NCBI GenBank assembly: GCA_027577415.1
Contig: JANBQS010000031.1
Coordinates: 1-51,981, forward strand
Direction: 5' to 3'
Origin: Coemansia sp. RSA 922
Lineage: Eukaryota; Kickxellomycota; Kickxellomycetes; Kickxellales; Kickxellaceae
Length of the DNA: 51,981 bases
The notes beneath the pieces were generated by a model. That model saw nothing but the letters and a program-made list of their open reading frames with translations, did not search any database and was not told the DNA's origin. Below, in pieces: positions 10,726 through 20,643 of this stretch; the first letter of the stretch is position 1, and each line of letters starts with the position of its first letter. A program made the position numbers and the translations under genes.

Positions 10726-11070
10726 TTCTTTTTGTTTCAAAGGACATACGTCATAGACATATTTGAAAAAATATTTTTCAGCTGTCGAACGTTTGCTTTT
10801 TTTGCAGTCTTTCTCTTTCCTCGTCATCAAGCGCTAAAGAGCAAAGAAAAAATGACATCACAGTTTTGATTGCTTCTTTTTGTTTCAAAGGACATGCGTC
10901 ATAGGTTTGGAAAAAAAATATTTTTCAGCTGTCGAACATCTTATTGTCGCAGCTTGCTTTTTCTTCTTTGCTCGCCTCACTCGTCAACGAATGTGGAAGA
11001 GCAAAGAATAATGACATTCACAGTTTTACTTCCTTCTTTTTGTTTCTTTGAAACACGTGTCGCAAAAAGG
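10726..11070. repeat. Tandem ~150-bp repeat, two copies plus a partial third
   Basis: The string TTCTTTTTGTTTC recurs at 10726, 10874 and 11034, giving periods of 148 and 160 nt. The first two units share further blocks in order: AAAGGACAT followed by a GCGTCATAG or ACGTCATAG element, a T-rich stretch, AATATTTTTCAGCTGTCGAAC, and a unit end with AGAGCAAAGAA followed by AATGACAT and CACAGTTTT. The third unit is truncated after the TTTGAAACACGTGTCGC region. Divergence between units is moderate. The repeat carries no open frame and could be a satellite-like expansion or duplicated upstream elements. Confidence 0.7.
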
Positions 11071-11154
11071 CGGCTTTCCATTCGCCTCAAAACTGACCAA
11101 AGCCCTGCCTCTGGAATTGTCTAATTTTTATTCGCGCTAATTAGCGACAGTTTG

Positions 11155-11380
11155 AACACACGTCTGCCAGATGTCCCGAACTTTCAATGCCCAAAGGCCC
11201 TGCCGCCAATAGATGATCGCCTGCCTACAAAGAGGCTCGACTCAGCGACACTAAGGGTAGCGGGAAAGGCATACTTCCGTCTATGGAAATGGGCCATGAA
11301 AAAGGCTACATAAACATTAACCCGTCAGCATCCAGAGTTAGATTCTTGTTCTCACTTCTACATACGCTCACAAAGTAACA
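11155..11380 (+). repeat. Dispersed promoter-like repeat, copy B
   Basis: Second copy of the segment at 8864-9115, in the same orientation and 2.3 kb further on. The TATA-like position here reads TACATAAA (11307-11314). Downstream an ATG at 11402 opens only 25 codons (to TGA at 11477) beginning MDAQDSAQVVHKVS. In copy A the corresponding region has an early TAG. The pair looks like promoters, or the 5' ends of a lost gene or element, rather than active units. Confidence 0.65.
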
Positions 11381-11604
11381 AATGTACCCACACTCGCTAA
11401 CATGGACGCTCAAGACTCGGCGCAAGTTGTCCACAAGGTGTCCCCTTTTTTTTGCTATCCATTCATAATCACCAAGTGATGATATTCATGTATCTTGTTC
11501 TCTTCACATTCACAGCCATCCCCAGAATGACAGCCGATTTTAAAGATCCCTCACAGTTCAAACTTGTATTATATATTCAATCACTCATAAAAATAATGAT
11601 ATTT

Positions 11605-12654
11605 TTAACGCTTGACCCAAGTATAACTCTTCCGGGCCTTTGGTTTACCAGTCTTTTTCCTCTCAACCGCTCTTCCATCAGTCCTCAACAACCCGGCTTC
11701 TCTCACTGGTACGTGTGCCTTACGATCAGACATATAGAGCGCACGAGCCACCGCCAACTGACAGGCCTCCGCCTGGCCAGTACGTCCACCGCCGGATACT
11801 CTCAGGAACACGTTATACTGACCCACTTTATTCGCCACCTGGAACGGGAAGAGAACAGAGTCGCGGTCAGTCCCGTGGAAAAAGTACTCAGCCAGGGGCT
11901 TGCCATTAACAATAACGTCGCCCATCGGTAAATGCGCGTGTGCCGGCACATTGTCAATTATCTTGACAGACTCCACAATTGGAAGCTCAGGGTCCAACTC
12001 CAAGTCATCAGAAACGCGGGGTGCCTGCTCAGTAACCTGCTCAGTAGCCTCTGGAGTTTCTACAGGGACTACCCAAGCAAACGCCGTAGCCTCCTTGCGA
12101 CGACCAAAGGCATGCCATCTGCCCAAATGATCCAAAAAACCACGTCTACCGTTATTCTTCTTTTTACCACCGACGTTATGATCCAAAACTTTTGTCTCTC
12201 CATTCTCGTCCTTTGTAACAGTCTCAGCGTGAACGTAACCACGCCTAAACTGGTTCAAATAAAGCGCCACCGTCTCCCTCTCAGCAGGGTCAGCGATCCT
12301 CAGATTAGAAACATCACCCAGTCGACGTATTAGGAGTTCGTGTTCGCGAGGCGAGATTTTGATATCCAACTTTGTCTGTAACTCGGCACGTGGAATCCAC
12401 TTGCCACGCTTGTAATTGGCTTCGTTAAAGCGTGGTAAGGGGTGTTGGCGTGAGAGATTGCTGATTGCCGAGAGTAGGTCGTAGAACTTTGGCTTACGAG
12501 TAAAATATGCCGCTGTATCGGGTCTCTTCACCGGTCTAATATCCAAATTAGCAAAGGGATTCGAGGTCGTCATTTGCGTCGACGCCAAACGAACAGGCAA
12601 ACGAGTAGACACAGCTGCTGTTGGCAGTGTGCGACCGCGTAAAAGAACAAACAT
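11605..12654 (-). CDS. MRPS9: Mitochondrial small-subunit ribosomal protein uS9m
   Basis: Component of the mitochondrial ribosome small subunit. The C-terminal ~120 residues are a full S9 domain: GDVIVNGKPLAEYF, FQVANKVGQYNVFLRVSGGG, RTGQAEA and the basic end KKTGKPKARKSYTWVKR. The lysine/arginine-rich tail normally reaches the decoding centre. The 349-aa length includes a mitochondrial N-terminal extension longer than in bacteria. I chose the ATG at 12654 because it starts FVLLRGRTLPTAAVSTRLPV, a good presequence rich in R, S and T and lacking acids; an in-frame ATG 39 nt upstream (12693) would add AT-rich leader residues. No intron was seen. Confidence 0.95.
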   Translation of the reverse strand: MFVLLRGRTLPTAAVSTRLPVRLASTQMTTSNPFANLDIRPVKRPDTAAYFTRKPKFYDLLSAISNLSRQHPLPRFNEANYKRGKWIPRAELQTKLDIKISPREHELLIRRLGDVSNLRIADPAERETVALYLNQFRRGYVHAETVTKDENGETKVLDHNVGGKKKNNGRRGFLDHLGRWHAFGRRKEATAFAWVVPVETPEATEQVTEQAPRVSDDLELDPELPIVESVKIIDNVPAHAHLPMGDVIVNGKPLAEYFFHGTDRDSVLFPFQVANKVGQYNVFLRVSGGGRTGQAEACQLAVARALYMSDRKAHVPVREAGLLRTDGRAVERKKTGKPKARKSYTWVKR

Positions 12655-12780
12655 TTTTTTCAAAGAATAAAAATAATTAAAGAAGAGATTCACAAATTTG
12701 AATTATCTTGAAGGGGCTTTGTTATCATATATGTTTTGATCAGATCAAGAGATTTATAAAGATATAGAATAAAAGTTTTT

Positions 12781-14688
12781 TTAAAGATCGTTGTCACTAT
12801 CACTACTCGATCCCATCTCGCTATCTTCGTCGTCGACATCATCATCATCGGAAGAAGAAGAATCGGACTGAGCGTCTTTAGCCTCGTCGATATCAGACTC
12901 ATTATCGGACCACTGATCATCCTCATCAGCAGCAGCCTCTGACAAAAGCTCATCACTATCACTATCATCATCGGTACTCTCCTCCGCCTGCCAAACAGGA
13001 GTAGGTGGTTCAGTCCCCTGCTCCTCATCTTCGTCATCTTCTTCTCTATAGACGTTTATAGGAAGCATGTCGCCATTAGCAGCAGGCTGTGTCTCTTGGC
13101 GTCTGGCGTCAGCAGCTCTGAAATTAGCAGAAGCCAATTCTAATCTGCCACTCAGCCTCAGCAGCTTGACATGCGACTCCAATCGTCCGTCGATGGCGTG
13201 GCAGAATCCAGCCAGCTGCGGAACCAACGATGGGATTGAAACCAGGTACGCCGAGTGCATGGCCAGAGTGCTCTTAATCCAGGGCAGCAGGCGCGCAGCA
13301 CGCGCAGGCGTCGAGTGGAAGCGAGACAACAGCTGCTGCAAGAGAGGAAGAACGTAGGCCGGCGGCAGCTGCAGAACAGTGTCGCGTACAATCTGCGTCC
13401 TCGATGAGTTATCCAGCACCGTGTCCAACAGTCGCTGGTCGTCGGTGTGCAGGCTTTGCACCAGAACGCGCACCAGGGTGCCTGCCGGCAGCCGCATCGC
13501 GTCCTGCTTGGCCGACGCCGGAGTCGCCACCGACAGCTGCCCCATGCGGTCAGCCAATGAGGGCGTCGCTGGCAGAGGCACGTGCTCGGGCCCCGTGGAT
13601 CCGACATTGGCTCCAGCCTCGCTGTACGCATGAGTATTCACGTCCTTCGACTGCGACATGGCCAGGGATGCGTTCGGCTCGCGGCGCAGCTCAACGCTGG
13701 CATCGAACCGGCCATCGCGATCGGCCAAGGCAACGACCTCGCACAGCGGCGCCATGGGCGAGCCGCGGACCAGCAGAGCCTTGGCCTCATCGCCAGCGAC
13801 GCGCGATAGCCGAGCAACACGCACAGGCAGCGTGCCCGTCGCTCCCAAAACGCGCACCACAGTGTCAGGCGCCCTGCCCACCGAGCCGCTGCCCTGAGCC
13901 ACCGTAGCGAACCACGCGCTGACCGAGCCGTCAGCAGCAACAGCCACTACCGAGCCATCGACACCGGCGTCAATCGACTCAATGTCGGCATCAGACGCCA
14001 GGACGGCGCGAGGCTCGCCAGCGCCGGAAAGATCCCACACCAAAATCGAGCGGTCGCCGTCGGCGGCAGTGGCCACCGCAGCCTCGTCGCTGGACGCCCA
14101 GCACAGACTGTGTACGGCCGATGCGTGGCCGCCGCCAAGCGCAGCTACTTTAACGGCTTTCTCGACGTCCCATACTTCAGCACGATGGCTGGCAACGACC
14201 ACGCGCAGGGCGTCTCTTGAGACCAGGATCTTTTGGGCATTCGACACGCCAGTCGCTACACGGCTCAAGCAGTTGCCAGATAGATCCCACTTTTGGACGA
14301 CACCAGAGTTGTCGAGCGTAAACACAAAATCACCAGCACAAGCAACGTCGACTGAGTTGCCGTCTTCGGCCAGCGTGGCCACTACTGAGTTGCGAGCCGG
14401 AGAGTACACGGCCACTGAGCCGTTGTGGAGTGCTGCTGCGACTACCAAGTGTCCTCCCCAGGCAATGGCGCTGACGCTGCTGCCAAAAGTATGCTCGCCA
14501 CGCATGGCCCCAGTGTGCACGTCAATGATGCGCACGCTGGAGCCGCCTCGAACAACAGCCAAGAGCCCGTCAGAGTCGTTGGTGGCTGCTGTCCACCGCT
14601 CAGTAAGAGTCTCGCCAGTGTGAGTGCGACCGGCCTTTGGCGTAGTGGTGATCTGGCTCTTTCGCCGCGTGACAGTCTTTTTAGCCAT
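12781..14688 (-). CDS. UTP5: U3 snoRNP (t-UTP) protein Utp5/WDR43-like
   Basis: Predicted nucleolar factor of the small-subunit processome that supports early pre-18S rRNA processing and rDNA transcription. The 635-aa single exon (yeast Utp5 is 643 aa) starts with a basic segment (MAKKTVTRRKSQ). It continues with WD40-type beta-propeller repeats over about residues 25-330, and then a Utp12-type helical domain around residues 395-520, including LVRVLVQSLHTDDQRLLDTV and LLPWIKSTLAMHSAYL. A long Asp/Glu/Ser-rich tail follows, ending SEMGSSSDSDNDL. Other Utp12-domain WD40 proteins (Utp4, Utp12, Utp13) are longer, so length favours Utp5. The 226-nt gap to FIGNL1 forms a divergent promoter. Confidence 0.8.
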   Translation of the reverse strand: MAKKTVTRRKSQITTTPKAGRTHTGETLTERWTAATNDSDGLLAVVRGGSSVRIIDVHTGAMRGEHTFGSSVSAIAWGGHLVVAAALHNGSVAVYSPARNSVVATLAEDGNSVDVACAGDFVFTLDNSGVVQKWDLSGNCLSRVATGVSNAQKILVSRDALRVVVASHRAEVWDVEKAVKVAALGGGHASAVHSLCWASSDEAAVATAADGDRSILVWDLSGAGEPRAVLASDADIESIDAGVDGSVVAVAADGSVSAWFATVAQGSGSVGRAPDTVVRVLGATGTLPVRVARLSRVAGDEAKALLVRGSPMAPLCEVVALADRDGRFDASVELRREPNASLAMSQSKDVNTHAYSEAGANVGSTGPEHVPLPATPSLADRMGQLSVATPASAKQDAMRLPAGTLVRVLVQSLHTDDQRLLDTVLDNSSRTQIVRDTVLQLPPAYVLPLLQQLLSRFHSTPARAARLLPWIKSTLAMHSAYLVSIPSLVPQLAGFCHAIDGRLESHVKLLRLSGRLELASANFRAADARRQETQPAANGDMLPINVYREEDDEDEEQGTEPPTPVWQAEESTDDDSDSDELLSEAAADEDDQWSDNESDIDEAKDAQSDSSSSDDDDVDDEDSEMGSSSDSDNDL

Positions 14689-14914
14689 ACTGATAAAAAA
14701 AAATTATTTGTAAAAAAAGTTTTGAGTTACAAGAAGTAAAAGAAACAAAAATATTGGATCAGGATAACAAAAAAAAAAAAAAAAAGTAGGAAAAAAAAAT
14801 TATTATTGGCATTTTGATCAGGTGTAATCCACAGATCACACACACATACGAAAAGTTGCTGCGCATACTATGTGATGCTTTTTTTTTCAACACTTTATAT
14901 GTATTTTTTTTATT
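14689..14914. promoter_or_regulatory. Divergent promoter Utp5 / FIGNL1
   Basis: A 226-nt interval between opposite starts, dominated by long poly-A and poly-T runs, including an 18-A run near 14770. Such dA:dT tracts exclude nucleosomes in fungal promoters. No TATA box is clear. Confidence 0.5.
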
Positions 14915-16498
14915 ATGAACGAGTATAACGCTTACGAGTCTGCGCATTTTGCAGCAGATAACGACGATACGTCTGTTGGCCGAGAGCTAGTTCTTCTCAA
15001 TTACTTACACGCTCAGTTACGACTTGGTCCCAATGCCCCACACCTTATTTTACCCAGTCGCTCGCGTCTCGTTCTAAATGACACACTACCTAATTCAATA
15101 TTAGACCGCTTCAAAGAAACATACACACCAGCATCAGTCGACCTTTCTCAGATCCGCCACTCTGCTCTTATCCCACCAGCAACAGTAGCAGTAGCTCCAC
15201 CAAAGATTAACCTGCCGTGTAAGCGCGCACGTTCAGACGAGCCAGTAGTGGGGTATAGTAGTAGTGGAGGCGAGGAAGATGTTCCCAATGCGATGGGAGA
15301 GTTTGTTACTGCGCGTGAGCAATTGCGTTTAGATGCGGCAAAGAAAAAGCCTCAGCAACAGACTACTCGTCGCTTTGTACCTCCTGTTATGCGTCGTGCT
15401 GCTCAGTCTGAAGACGATATGACTCCTCCGCCACAGCCGCCATCTGCCAACAGTCGCTTACAGCCGCGGCAGCAGCGTAACAATGTGCCTGTTAAGCGTA
15501 GTATTCCCTCTTTGCATCCCAAAAAGGACAGCAGCAATGTACAACAGCCGAATCCGCCTAGTGACCCAGTAGTAGTGGATGACCGACTAAAGAATATTGA
15601 GCCGCGTATGATCGAGATGGTGGAGAACGAAATTCTCACAGCTACGCAGACTGTCACTTGGGACGATATAGCCGGATTGAACCAGGCTAAGCGCGCTGTC
15701 CACATGGCTGTCATATATCCGCTCCTGCGGCCTGAGCTCTTCCAGGGTATTCGAGCACCGCCCAAGGGCCTCCTGTTGTTTGGGCCGCCGGGCACAGGCA
15801 AAACACTTATTGGCAAATGTATAGCGAGTCAAGCGGGGGCGACATTTTTCAATATCAGCGCATCTTCGCTTACTTCAAAGTGGATCGGCGAAGGCGAGAA
15901 AATGGTCCGTGCGCTATTCGCTGTTGCCCGAGTGCGTCAGCCAACAGTCATATTCATCGACGAGATTGACTCTCTATTGACCCAGCGTACTGACGGAGAG
16001 CAGGAGGCTACGCGGAGGATAAAGACAGAGTTTTTGGTGCAGTTGGATGGCTGTGGAACATCGTCTGAAGATCGTATTATCCTTGTCGGTGCCACTAATC
16101 GCCCGCAGGAGCTGGACGAGGCTGCGCGTCGAAGGTTCCCTAAGCGCCTTTATGTGCCGCTGCCTGACCGTGCGGGTCGTCACACTATTGTCACTAATTT
16201 GCTTAGAAGCCAGGTCCATAGCTTGGATGACGACAACCTTGACCTGGTCTGTGACCGTACTGCGGGGTTTTCGGGTGCTGACATGGATACGCTGTGTAGA
16301 GAGGCTGCCTTTGGGCCCATTCGGTCGATTGCCGACAACATCATCGAGGCCAGAGCGGAAGAAGTCAGGCCAATCAACTTTGAAGACTTTGAGTATGCCC
16401 TGACTCAAGTCCGACCCAGCGTCAGCGACAAGGATCTGGTCATACATATAGAGTTTAACAAGCTCTACGGCATGTCGTCTGCCACCACCGAGACATGA
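14915..16498 (+). CDS. FIGNL1: Fidgetin-like AAA ATPase (FIGNL1)
   Basis: Meiotic-clade AAA ATPase. FIGNL1 regulates RAD51/DMC1 filaments in homologous recombination. The Walker A motif GPPGTGKT is at residues 290-297. Walker B lies in VIFIDEID (345-352). The sequence between them ([20 protein letters not shown]) and the second-region motifs [16 protein letters not shown] follow the FIGNL1 pattern more closely than spastin or katanin. A Vps4-type C-terminal end is present. The N-terminal half is divergent and low-complexity but retains FVTAREQL at about residue 130. This matches the FxxA RAD51-binding motif of FIGNL1 (FVTA, 130-133). It is 527 aa, shorter than human FIGNL1 (674 aa), because the N-terminal part is reduced. 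A single exon. Confidence 0.9.
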   Translation: MNEYNAYESAHFAADNDDTSVGRELVLLNYLHAQLRLGPNAPHLILPSRSRLVLNDTLPNSILDRFKETYTPASVDLSQIRHSALIPPATVAVAPPKINLPCKRARSDEPVVGYSSSGGEEDVPNAMGEFVTAREQLRLDAAKKKPQQQTTRRFVPPVMRRAAQSEDDMTPPPQPPSANSRLQPRQQRNNVPVKRSIPSLHPKKDSSNVQQPNPPSDPVVVDDRLKNIEPRMIEMVENEILTATQTVTWDDIAGLNQAKRAVHMAVIYPLLRPELFQGIRAPPKGLLLFGPPGTGKTLIGKCIASQAGATFFNISASSLTSKWIGEGEKMVRALFAVARVRQPTVIFIDEIDSLLTQRTDGEQEATRRIKTEFLVQLDGCGTSSEDRIILVGATNRPQELDEAARRRFPKRLYVPLPDRAGRHTIVTNLLRSQVHSLDDDNLDLVCDRTAGFSGADMDTLCREAAFGPIRSIADNIIEARAEEVRPINFEDFEYALTQVRPSVSDKDLVIHIEFNKLYGMSSATTET

Positions 16499-16684
16499 TG
16501 ATAGTATATTGTTTTTTTGTTTTGAGACTGAATGTAACAGGGTCAGGGGGTTTTTTTGGCTTTTTTTTTTTTTGTGATTACACTCTTTTGTTATGATTCT
16601 CACCCGCCACCTTTTCTTTTTCTTCACTCTCTCATCTGCTTTTTTTTATTATTTTATATAAATCTTTTTTAATTACCTATCATC

Positions 16685-18019
16685 ATGGACGAAGAATACG
16701 ACGTCATCATTCTTGGCACTGGTTTGACCGAGTGCATGCTTTCGGGCATCCTGGCAGTCGAGGGCAAGAAAGTTCTGCACATTGACCGCAATGACTTTTA
16801 CGGTGGCGAGTGTGCCAGTCTGAACCTGACCCAGCTCTACCAGCGCTTCCGCAACGGAGCCAGTCCACCCGAGGCGCTCGGCCGTGACCGCGACTACAAC
16901 ATCGATCTCATTCCCAAGTTCCTAATGGAGGGCGAGGGTCTAGTCAAGGTACTAGTGTACACGGACGTTGTCCGCTACCTCGAGTTCAACGCCATCGCCA
17001 CCTCGATGGTGCTCTGCCAAGGCAGCATCTACAAGGTTCCTTCAACTGCCGCTGAGGCGCTTAGTAGCTCACTGGTGGGGCTTTTGCAAAAGCCGAGGGC
17101 TCGTACGTTCTTCAACTTCCTAAAGAACTGGAAGGAGGACGATCCTAAGACTCACGAGGGCTTGGACCTGAATCGCGACACTATGGCCAAGGTCTATAGC
17201 AGCTTTTCGCTTAACGACGACACTCAAGAGTTTATCGGACATGCGATGGCTCTTCAGCTCGACGACAAGTACAAGGCGAGACCTGCTCGTGAGACCTGCG
17301 ACCGCGTTATTATGTACGCCAACTCGGCTGCTCGTGCCATGGAGGGCAAGCGTGATAGTCCCTATATCTATCCTCTCTTCGGGCTTGGCGACTTGCCTCA
17401 GGCCTTTGCTCGCCTGAGCGCCGTCTACACGGGCACTTTTATGCTCAACACTCCGGTTGACGAGATTGTGTGCTCCCCCGAGGATGGCTCCTTTGTCGGC
17501 GTGCGCTCTGGCGACCAGGTAGCCAAGGCCAAGATCGTCATCGGCGACCCATCGTACTTTACCTCTCAAGTGCGCAAGACCGGCCGTGTCATCCGCGCTA
17601 TCTGCATCCTGCGTAGCCCTATCCCTAGCGCAAAGGCTGACTCTGCTCAGATCATCTTGCCTCAGCGTCAGACTGGCCGTGAGCACGATATCTACATTAC
17701 TTGTCTGTCTGAGGCTCAGAAGATCTGCCCCAAGGGATGCTGGATCGCCTCGGTGTCTACTATTGCGGAGACCAGCGGAGACCCCAAGAACGAGATCGCA
17801 GCGGCCTTGAAGCTCCTGGGTCCTATCGAGCAGATCTTTGTCTCGGACTCTGATGTCTTTGAGCCACTGTCTGACGGCACAAAGACCAATGTCTTTATTA
17901 GTCGCTCGTATGACGCTACCTCGCACTTTGAAACCGTCTATGAGGATGTCAAGGATCTCTATCGCCGTATTACTGGAAAGGACCTGGTTCTACAGAAACG
18001 TCCTCCTACCACAGAGTAA
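16685..18019 (+). CDS. GDI1: Rab GDP-dissociation inhibitor
   Basis: Extracts GDP-bound, prenylated Rab/Ypt GTPases from membranes and recycles them in the cytosol. The 444-aa single exon (yeast Gdi1 is 451 aa) begins MDEEYDVIILGTGLTECMLS. It carries the sequence-conserved regions of the GDI/REP family: the FAD-like fold start, DRNDFYGGECASLNL, and YNIDLIPKFLMEGEGLVKVL. Domain I ends with the VRSGDQVAKAKIVIGDPSYF strand. Three TAA-type stops in sequence follow the gene. Strong codon bias suits an abundant essential protein. The start context CATCATGG is good. Confidence 0.97.
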   Translation: MDEEYDVIILGTGLTECMLSGILAVEGKKVLHIDRNDFYGGECASLNLTQLYQRFRNGASPPEALGRDRDYNIDLIPKFLMEGEGLVKVLVYTDVVRYLEFNAIATSMVLCQGSIYKVPSTAAEALSSSLVGLLQKPRARTFFNFLKNWKEDDPKTHEGLDLNRDTMAKVYSSFSLNDDTQEFIGHAMALQLDDKYKARPARETCDRVIMYANSAARAMEGKRDSPYIYPLFGLGDLPQAFARLSAVYTGTFMLNTPVDEIVCSPEDGSFVGVRSGDQVAKAKIVIGDPSYFTSQVRKTGRVIRAICILRSPIPSAKADSAQIILPQRQTGREHDIYITCLSEAQKICPKGCWIASVSTIAETSGDPKNEIAAALKLLGPIEQIFVSDSDVFEPLSDGTKTNVFISRSYDATSHFETVYEDVKDLYRRITGKDLVLQKRPPTTE

Positions 18020-18039
18020 TAATAATAGTAATTGTTATT

Positions 18040-19518
18040 CTAGATATTATTTACGAGAATGTTCATTAATAGTTGGTTTTCAATGTGAATCAGTTCGGAA
18101 CGGCTATAAGCTTTTGCGCATTCGGGTATGTGATGACGATTCTCTCGTGGCTGTGAGGCGGCTGGCGTGAATACGTCCCAGATTTGGGCGCCCAAAATGG
18201 TTTGGAACATGTGGCGTGCGTAATAGTCAATGGCATGGAACTCCGATGCCGAGTACTCTGTCGCTGATCTGTAGATGAAGCGAGAGGTTGGGTATACTTT
18301 TCTCAGTTCTTTTAAGAGTCTGGGCAGTTCGCTGACGAATTGCGAGTACGTGCCCTGCATAGACATTTGGAATATGACCAGACCGACAGCTGGGTACTTT
18401 ATGTCGTCAGCCCAGTACATGTCTTTGGTAGTGCGTAGGTATAGATCGAAATAGTCTCTGCGATGCGAGTATCCCGGCGGAACGTAATCCGGTGCGTAGC
18501 TTGGATTATCCAATGGATCTTTATCGTTGATAACGCGAAGATCCAACGGAAAGCCATTGTCCTTGGTGGAGTCTACCCCATGTCCGCGGACCCGGTACCG
18601 TTTAGGAAACAAATCTTTAGACATGTCGTCACCGCAAAGACAATCGTGGCTCATTAGGGTCTCGTTTACGTGGCACCATTTTCCGCCCTTGAAGAAGGGT
18701 TTCAGCGTACGAAGCGAAAGCGAGTCTCCATACCAGTGTACCGACGGATACGCATATGACATATGAAAGGCAAACTCCATGTAGCTTATTCTCCGTAGTC
18801 GACAATTGTAGGGTAACCAGACTCGGCCATCGACTGGGAACAAGTACTGCCAGGCAGGCCAACTCCGAGGCAGGTTCTTTAGTGGTATCCAGCGACCGGC
18901 CGCAGTATGAGTACATAATGGTAGGTTTTGGTGTCGACCTAAATACATAGGATGTTTAGTGTCATGGCGGATGTGGATTCGAGTATAACCCTCAATATCT
19001 TGTGTGCTCTGGTTATATTCCAACCGTGCTTCTATTGCGTATACTCCGGGATCATACAACCGAGCTGTACCCTCATAAACGCGAGTCTTTAACGGATTAC
19101 TGTCCTTTTGCGCTTTTACGGTAACCGGTACTGTGACTCGCGAACCAAAATACAATGGGTCTTTAGCGCCATTGGGTAGAAGTGATGACTGGAGAACGAG
19201 CTCAACCGATATACCCCACATGGAGATCGACATGTTGGTGGGTGGGATTACGACTCGTACACATACGCAGTGTCCAGGGTCGTATGGTACTGATCTCTTG
19301 GTACTACCGACAATATAGGCATAGGGAGATTCAAATAGAGTTGGTCGTATACGGGGATCTGACTGGTCGTGGCATGAATGGGCGCAGGTATCGATTGGAT
19401 GATCTGTTTGGTGGCTGGAATATCTGAGATACACAAGGCTGATACCAAACAGTGCTATTGTGATCAGGAAAAAGCGCATTGAGCATGGCTGCTTGCATAG
19501 TAAGAAACTCATTATCAT
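18040..19518 (-). CDS. PC-esterase/NXPE-like single-pass membrane protein
   Basis: A 492-aa type II membrane protein by prediction: a short cytosolic N-terminus, one hydrophobic span (FFLITIALFGISLVYL), then a large luminal part with many N-glycosylation-like sites. The motif HWYGDSLSLRTL, with GDS near residues 264-266, fits the nucleophile block of the PC-esterase/SGNH superfamily (NXPE, CASD1, plant TBL proteins). The region DVFTPAASQPRENRHHIP near the C-terminus could provide the D-x-x-H half. The substrate is unknown; a Golgi or ER O-acyl transfer or esterase role on glycans is inferred. The start could be the ATG at 19518 or one at 19479, 13 codons in. Its 3' end lies about 20 nt from the end of the GDI gene, so the genes converge. 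Confidence 0.6.
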   Translation of the reverse strand: MIMSFLLCKQPCSMRFFLITIALFGISLVYLRYSSHQTDHPIDTCAHSCHDQSDPRIRPTLFESPYAYIVGSTKRSVPYDPGHCVCVRVVIPPTNMSISMWGISVELVLQSSLLPNGAKDPLYFGSRVTVPVTVKAQKDSNPLKTRVYEGTARLYDPGVYAIEARLEYNQSTQDIEGYTRIHIRHDTKHPMYLGRHQNLPLCTHTAAGRWIPLKNLPRSWPAWQYLFPVDGRVWLPYNCRLRRISYMEFAFHMSYAYPSVHWYGDSLSLRTLKPFFKGGKWCHVNETLMSHDCLCGDDMSKDLFPKRYRVRGHGVDSTKDNGFPLDLRVINDKDPLDNPSYAPDYVPPGYSHRRDYFDLYLRTTKDMYWADDIKYPAVGLVIFQMSMQGTYSQFVSELPRLLKELRKVYPTSRFIYRSATEYSASEFHAIDYYARHMFQTILGAQIWDVFTPAASQPRENRHHIPECAKAYSRSELIHIENQLLMNILVNNI

Positions 19519-19763
19519 AAAAAAAAATATTATTATGTGATGAGAGAGAGAGATCTTTTATATTTGTTCATATTGTTCTTTTATTGTTGTTGTCACCACA
19601 TGGTATATATTTAATATCGCTTTTCCCACATGTACACCTTTTTTACTTACATCTGATCTTGATGATTAATTGATCAACCCAACTATATATAAAAAATTTA
19701 TCGTTATCACAAACTACAAATATCTCTCCTTTTTTACTAAATTCAACTTTTTATTCTTTAATC

Positions 19764-20633
19764 ATGTTTTCGACAGCAGTCAATCTAGTTCTTCGTCGTC
19801 CACAGACAGTGGCCCGAGTATCGCGTATTTTGTCTCAACCTCGGCTACAATTCGCTCGCAGTCTAACTTCAATCGTTCCCAAGAATTTGCAGCCAACGGC
19901 CGATGAATTGACACAAGCCTCGATAACGACAAAGACGGGCACGTACGATATAAACACTCCGCCCGAAAACGTACGCCCCGATATATGGTCACTAGTAGTA
20001 TCAACTATAATGCGTATTGACCCTAAAAACGTTTTGCGGCAGCCCAAAAAGTCAGTTCTACACTGGCTTTTGCAGCACGCAGAGAACCGAGAAGAACTAG
20101 ACGCGGCCTTGGACCTTATGTTGCACTGGCGTATGCACATGTTGCCGATTACTCAGGCTACTACTCAGATCTGGGCTGAGGCTTGTATTCGTCTCGAGGC
20201 ACCCGATCTTTTCGTTACTATGCTCATGGATAGATGGAAGTATCGTCAGTTGCCTATTAATTATAATATGGCTAGGTTTATTAAATACCTCGGTGCCGGT
20301 AACCGTTTGGATGATGCGTTCCGTTTGTTTGCGCTTTACCCGTTTTATGGCCTGAGTTACGATGCTCAGGCTTATGGCGCCTTGGTAGAGGCCTGTTGTG
20401 CGCAGGTGGGGGACGAGGAGGCCTGGCGTCGTGCGTTGGTTGCTAGTGAAGAGGCCCTGGCTCATGATCCGCCGCTTATCACCGTAGAGGCATTGCGTGT
20501 GTTGGAGGCTCGCTCATTGGAGCATGACGAGAAAGAAATGGCTCAGCGCTACATGTCTTTGGCTGACAACTTGCCTCTCCAGCCAACAACAAAGGAGGTC
20601 AAGTTTGATGAAGATGGTAACCATCTAAACTAG
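19764..20633 (+). CDS. Mitochondrial helical-repeat (PPR-like) protein
   Basis: A 289-aa protein starting with a clear mitochondrial presequence (MFSTAVNLVLRRPQTVARVS, rich in R and S, no acids). The middle is all-helical, with pairs of helices of about 35 residues each (HWLLQHAENREELDAALDLM; IKYLGAGNRLDDAFRLFAL; AQAYGALVEACCAQ). This spacing fits PPR/TPR-type repeats such as those in mitochondrial RNA-processing factors or the mS27 ribosomal protein. I cannot assign a precise orthologue. The gene ends 10 nt from the convergent end of the next gene. Confidence 0.65.
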   Translation: MFSTAVNLVLRRPQTVARVSRILSQPRLQFARSLTSIVPKNLQPTADELTQASITTKTGTYDINTPPENVRPDIWSLVVSTIMRIDPKNVLRQPKKSVLHWLLQHAENREELDAALDLMLHWRMHMLPITQATTQIWAEACIRLEAPDLFVTMLMDRWKYRQLPINYNMARFIKYLGAGNRLDDAFRLFALYPFYGLSYDAQAYGALVEACCAQVGDEEAWRRALVASEEALAHDPPLITVEALRVLEARSLEHDEKEMAQRYMSLADNLPLQPTTKEVKFDEDGNHLN

Positions 20634-20643
20634 AACTATATTA

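Noticed and set aside
11402..11479. 25-codon ATG frame after promoter copy B
   Set aside because: Too short, runs into TGA at 11477 and lacks a conserved counterpart in copy A.
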